DNA of 64,000 bases from contig NZ_CP128399.1 of the NCBI RefSeq assembly GCF_030389965.1, positions 1-64,000 on the forward strand. The letters are read 5' to 3'. The stretch is from Candidatus Chlorohelix allophototropha (GTDB lineage: Bacteria > Chloroflexota > Chloroflexia > Chloroheliales > Chloroheliaceae). Below, one piece after another: positions 63,701-64,000 of this stretch. The notes under the pieces are model-generated. The model saw nothing but the letters and a program-made list of their open reading frames with translations, was not told the origin of the DNA and did not search any database. Position numbers and translations under genes: made by a program. Numbering within the stretch: position 1 is the stretch's first letter; every line of letters starts with the position of its first letter.

Positions 63701-64000
63701 CCAGATCAACTTACCGATTCGGTTAAACTTGTCGGTAGCCTTCCTTTAGTGACTATACCGATAACGTTGGCTGGTGCAGAGGTGCTTAATACTTTGCTAT
63801 CCTCCCCACATAAAATAGCAGTTGAGGATAAAAAAGAGCAGAAAAAACCGCTCATCAGCCAAGCTATCTTGATAAGATACGCAGGTTTTATGGTGCTGTT
63901 ACTGGCGGCGTTGCTTGGTATTCTGTTAACACCGCTAAAAGATGCCTCTATTAATATTCAGCCTTCTACCCTCAATTTCTTTACTGCGGTTGAAAGTCTG
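60734..64000 (+). CDS. Giant zinc-ribbon protein with about 18 P-x-W-L motifs (partial, runs off window)
   Basis: The frame is open from ATG 60734 to the window end (1089 codons, no stop), so the 3' end is missing. It begins with a zinc ribbon (Cys11, 14, 25 and 28: CQACG...CQNCG). A very acidic, Pro/Glu/Thr/Ser-rich disordered stretch of about 1000 residues follows. It holds about 18 short [hydrophobic]-P-[D/E/A/Q/S]-W-L motifs, such as LPDWL (61253-61267), MPEWL, IPDWL and the last LPAWL (63656-63670). Spacing is irregular, about 20-40 residues in the dense part (62.4-63.4 kb). Near the cut end is a basic segment and a membrane helix (about nt 63865-63940). The remaining sequence is unknown. 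Confidence 0.85.
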   Translation, partial: MSDRAEQVNKCQACGQINLPTATLCQNCGTPLPRIKAKKDESQLGNQETPTLGGRVNLQQFGQETPTANRRLSRFAEAAAKKRQEKGNESSHTESFDSFSALRSDLPKPTDFSPVEEESVALEELNLDLPAFAPEDFGLLAEELRLPVEEIPPEERPVAAPPLRRSNLPQTGELPDWLSMAQPSGESVFHSSNIEQNSTLEAFSPEETGTFNSAEVLPFELSPSERGFATGSSRVSDTEDLDSGVPEWLRDLTAPSSEKQENRTSSRLRDQPVFVPFPHQTDELVEPTEGLFSQTEKQPRPLRDAPEWLNRNQTEPDSASGKSGIFGDVELEKALEEAFEEGDPKSLARKLLGLDTFELEELPDLSQPNVAGVVRKNSTSELLDSESLPPLEELFIEEENVEESATTLSKETASGQPDANNVPPWGEGVAPWLRGLVLPNYTPSAPTKAEITLAPFNPVAEQQIARQKFIHTDEFDADKPQWVEEAAVSAESTDETRPLSMRELLRQTNELAGPEMLLQEVKSSEDITTPPLIDIHQRPTEEFSLADLDIQQISDSPVNLPEAASSEENLIEQVASLDMPEWLSSEIKATGSQETLDELPAWLKAEIGDEPVTPPPGVMPDWLTTGVQTEKQAQEEEAIPDWLGEISPSEPTSVEEEIPDWLKGLKEELPEEKTIAPVPTEEYPQWLGDVDVQATAKPAEQMPEWLQSPISESATAAPDTQPESAEDKLEPFDLAHFVETEPEVDESSHTVVDASSTSSSEIPEWLGEFEHPQGQAGEEEPPEWLKSMMQGTAPSRKAEEAPKTYSQVGSYALDEQLENIPEWLKDKTEAPVANTAAATPVAQESQIGALLREIALLGDDEQLPVTTPEWLNTEKKPEPEPEPEIPMPLSEIPDWLKDDTANLKGIAQVADVGTLQPNLQMPQVEVATPFEIEGQNFLGDLDVPSWLVQQSQPAVVAPAQPLTQPTPAEFVPGQLPAWLRTVGPTVTEEPDQLTDSVKLVGSLPLVTIPITLAGAEVLNTLLSSPHKIAVEDKKEQKKPLISQAILIRYAGFMVLLLAALLGILLTPLKDASINIQPSTLNFFTAVESL

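Noticed and set aside
1-64000. tRNA, rRNA, tmRNA or CRISPR array
   Set aside because: Intergenic gaps were read for cloverleaf, rRNA and repeat-spacer patterns and none was convincing. A covariance-model scan would be needed to exclude small RNAs.

Overview
The window looks like the start of a bacterial chromosome, opened at the dnaA start codon, from a moderate-GC member of the Chloroflexota. That assignment is inference. It rests on dnaA followed by a box-rich origin, a four-S1-domain S1 protein with an acidic N-terminal tail, ClpC, a PspA homologue, an IspDF fusion, a DUF5666/ECF sigma/membrane anti-sigma cluster, and a tail cluster of phylum-style membrane proteins ending in a giant zinc-ribbon protein with repeated P-x-W-L motifs. 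No rRNA, tRNA or CRISPR array was recognised. Almost all of the window is coding.

Layout. 1-2.3 kb: dnaA, terminator and oriC with several perfect DnaA boxes and an AT-rich unwinding segment. 2.3-12.7 kb: a hypothetical protein and a phosphoesterase on the + strand. Opposite them run sbcC/membrane protein/tyrA, an acyl-CoA synthetase, and a three-gene run of OGG-like glycosylase plus two LpxL-type acyltransferases. 12.9-16.5 kb: DUF5666 protein, ECF sigma factor, anti-sigma and trmD. 16.5-20.3 kb: a frameshifted GT87-type glycosyltransferase, then a thioesterase-like gene, a TetR repressor and an alpha/beta hydrolase tied together by two copies of a 16-bp operator. 20.3-31.9 kb: ispH, selB, a NYN RNase, a membrane WD40 protein, a small acidic protein, rpsA, a stand-alone degenerate ClpC-D1 ATPase and clpC. 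31.9-36.2 kb: an AT-rich PD-(D/E)XK nuclease-like gene, a predicted pseudokinase, a PolX/PHP protein with both active sites altered, and pspA. 36.4-42.5 kb: flavodoxin and a long minus-strand operon (NuoH/HyfC-like protein, 4Fe-4S protein, RfbD-like reductase, GNAT, GT2, GT9). 42.6-50.5 kb: tandem dcd/dut-like genes, xseB, glnA coupled to a PucR regulator, a peroxiredoxin-like protein and a hybrid sensor kinase. 50.65-51.87 kb: a complete IS4-type insertion sequence with 13-bp inverted ends and a 10-bp target duplication. 52-56.6 kb: LON-domain protein, DUF192 lipoprotein, PIN/TRAM membrane protein, ispDF, dtd. 56.7-64 kb: a secreted protein with a sortase-like tail, then a cluster of unknown membrane proteins leading into the P-x-W-L repeat protein, which runs off the window.

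How the genes fit together. Housekeeping functions dominate: replication start, recombination, isoprenoid synthesis (IspDF and IspH), translation quality control, proteolysis, nitrogen assimilation and pyrimidine nucleotide balance. A recurring feature is the enzyme-family member that keeps its fold but has lost catalytic residues: the ClpC-D1 paralogue, the protein kinase, PolX/PHP, the OGG-like glycosylase, one LpxL-type acyltransferase, and the dCTP deaminase paralogue (the last is probably a normal dUTPase). The most plausible undescribed system is the 58.7-64 kb cluster. The pseudo-ClpC next to clpC and the pseudokinase/dead-PolX pair are the next best candidates.
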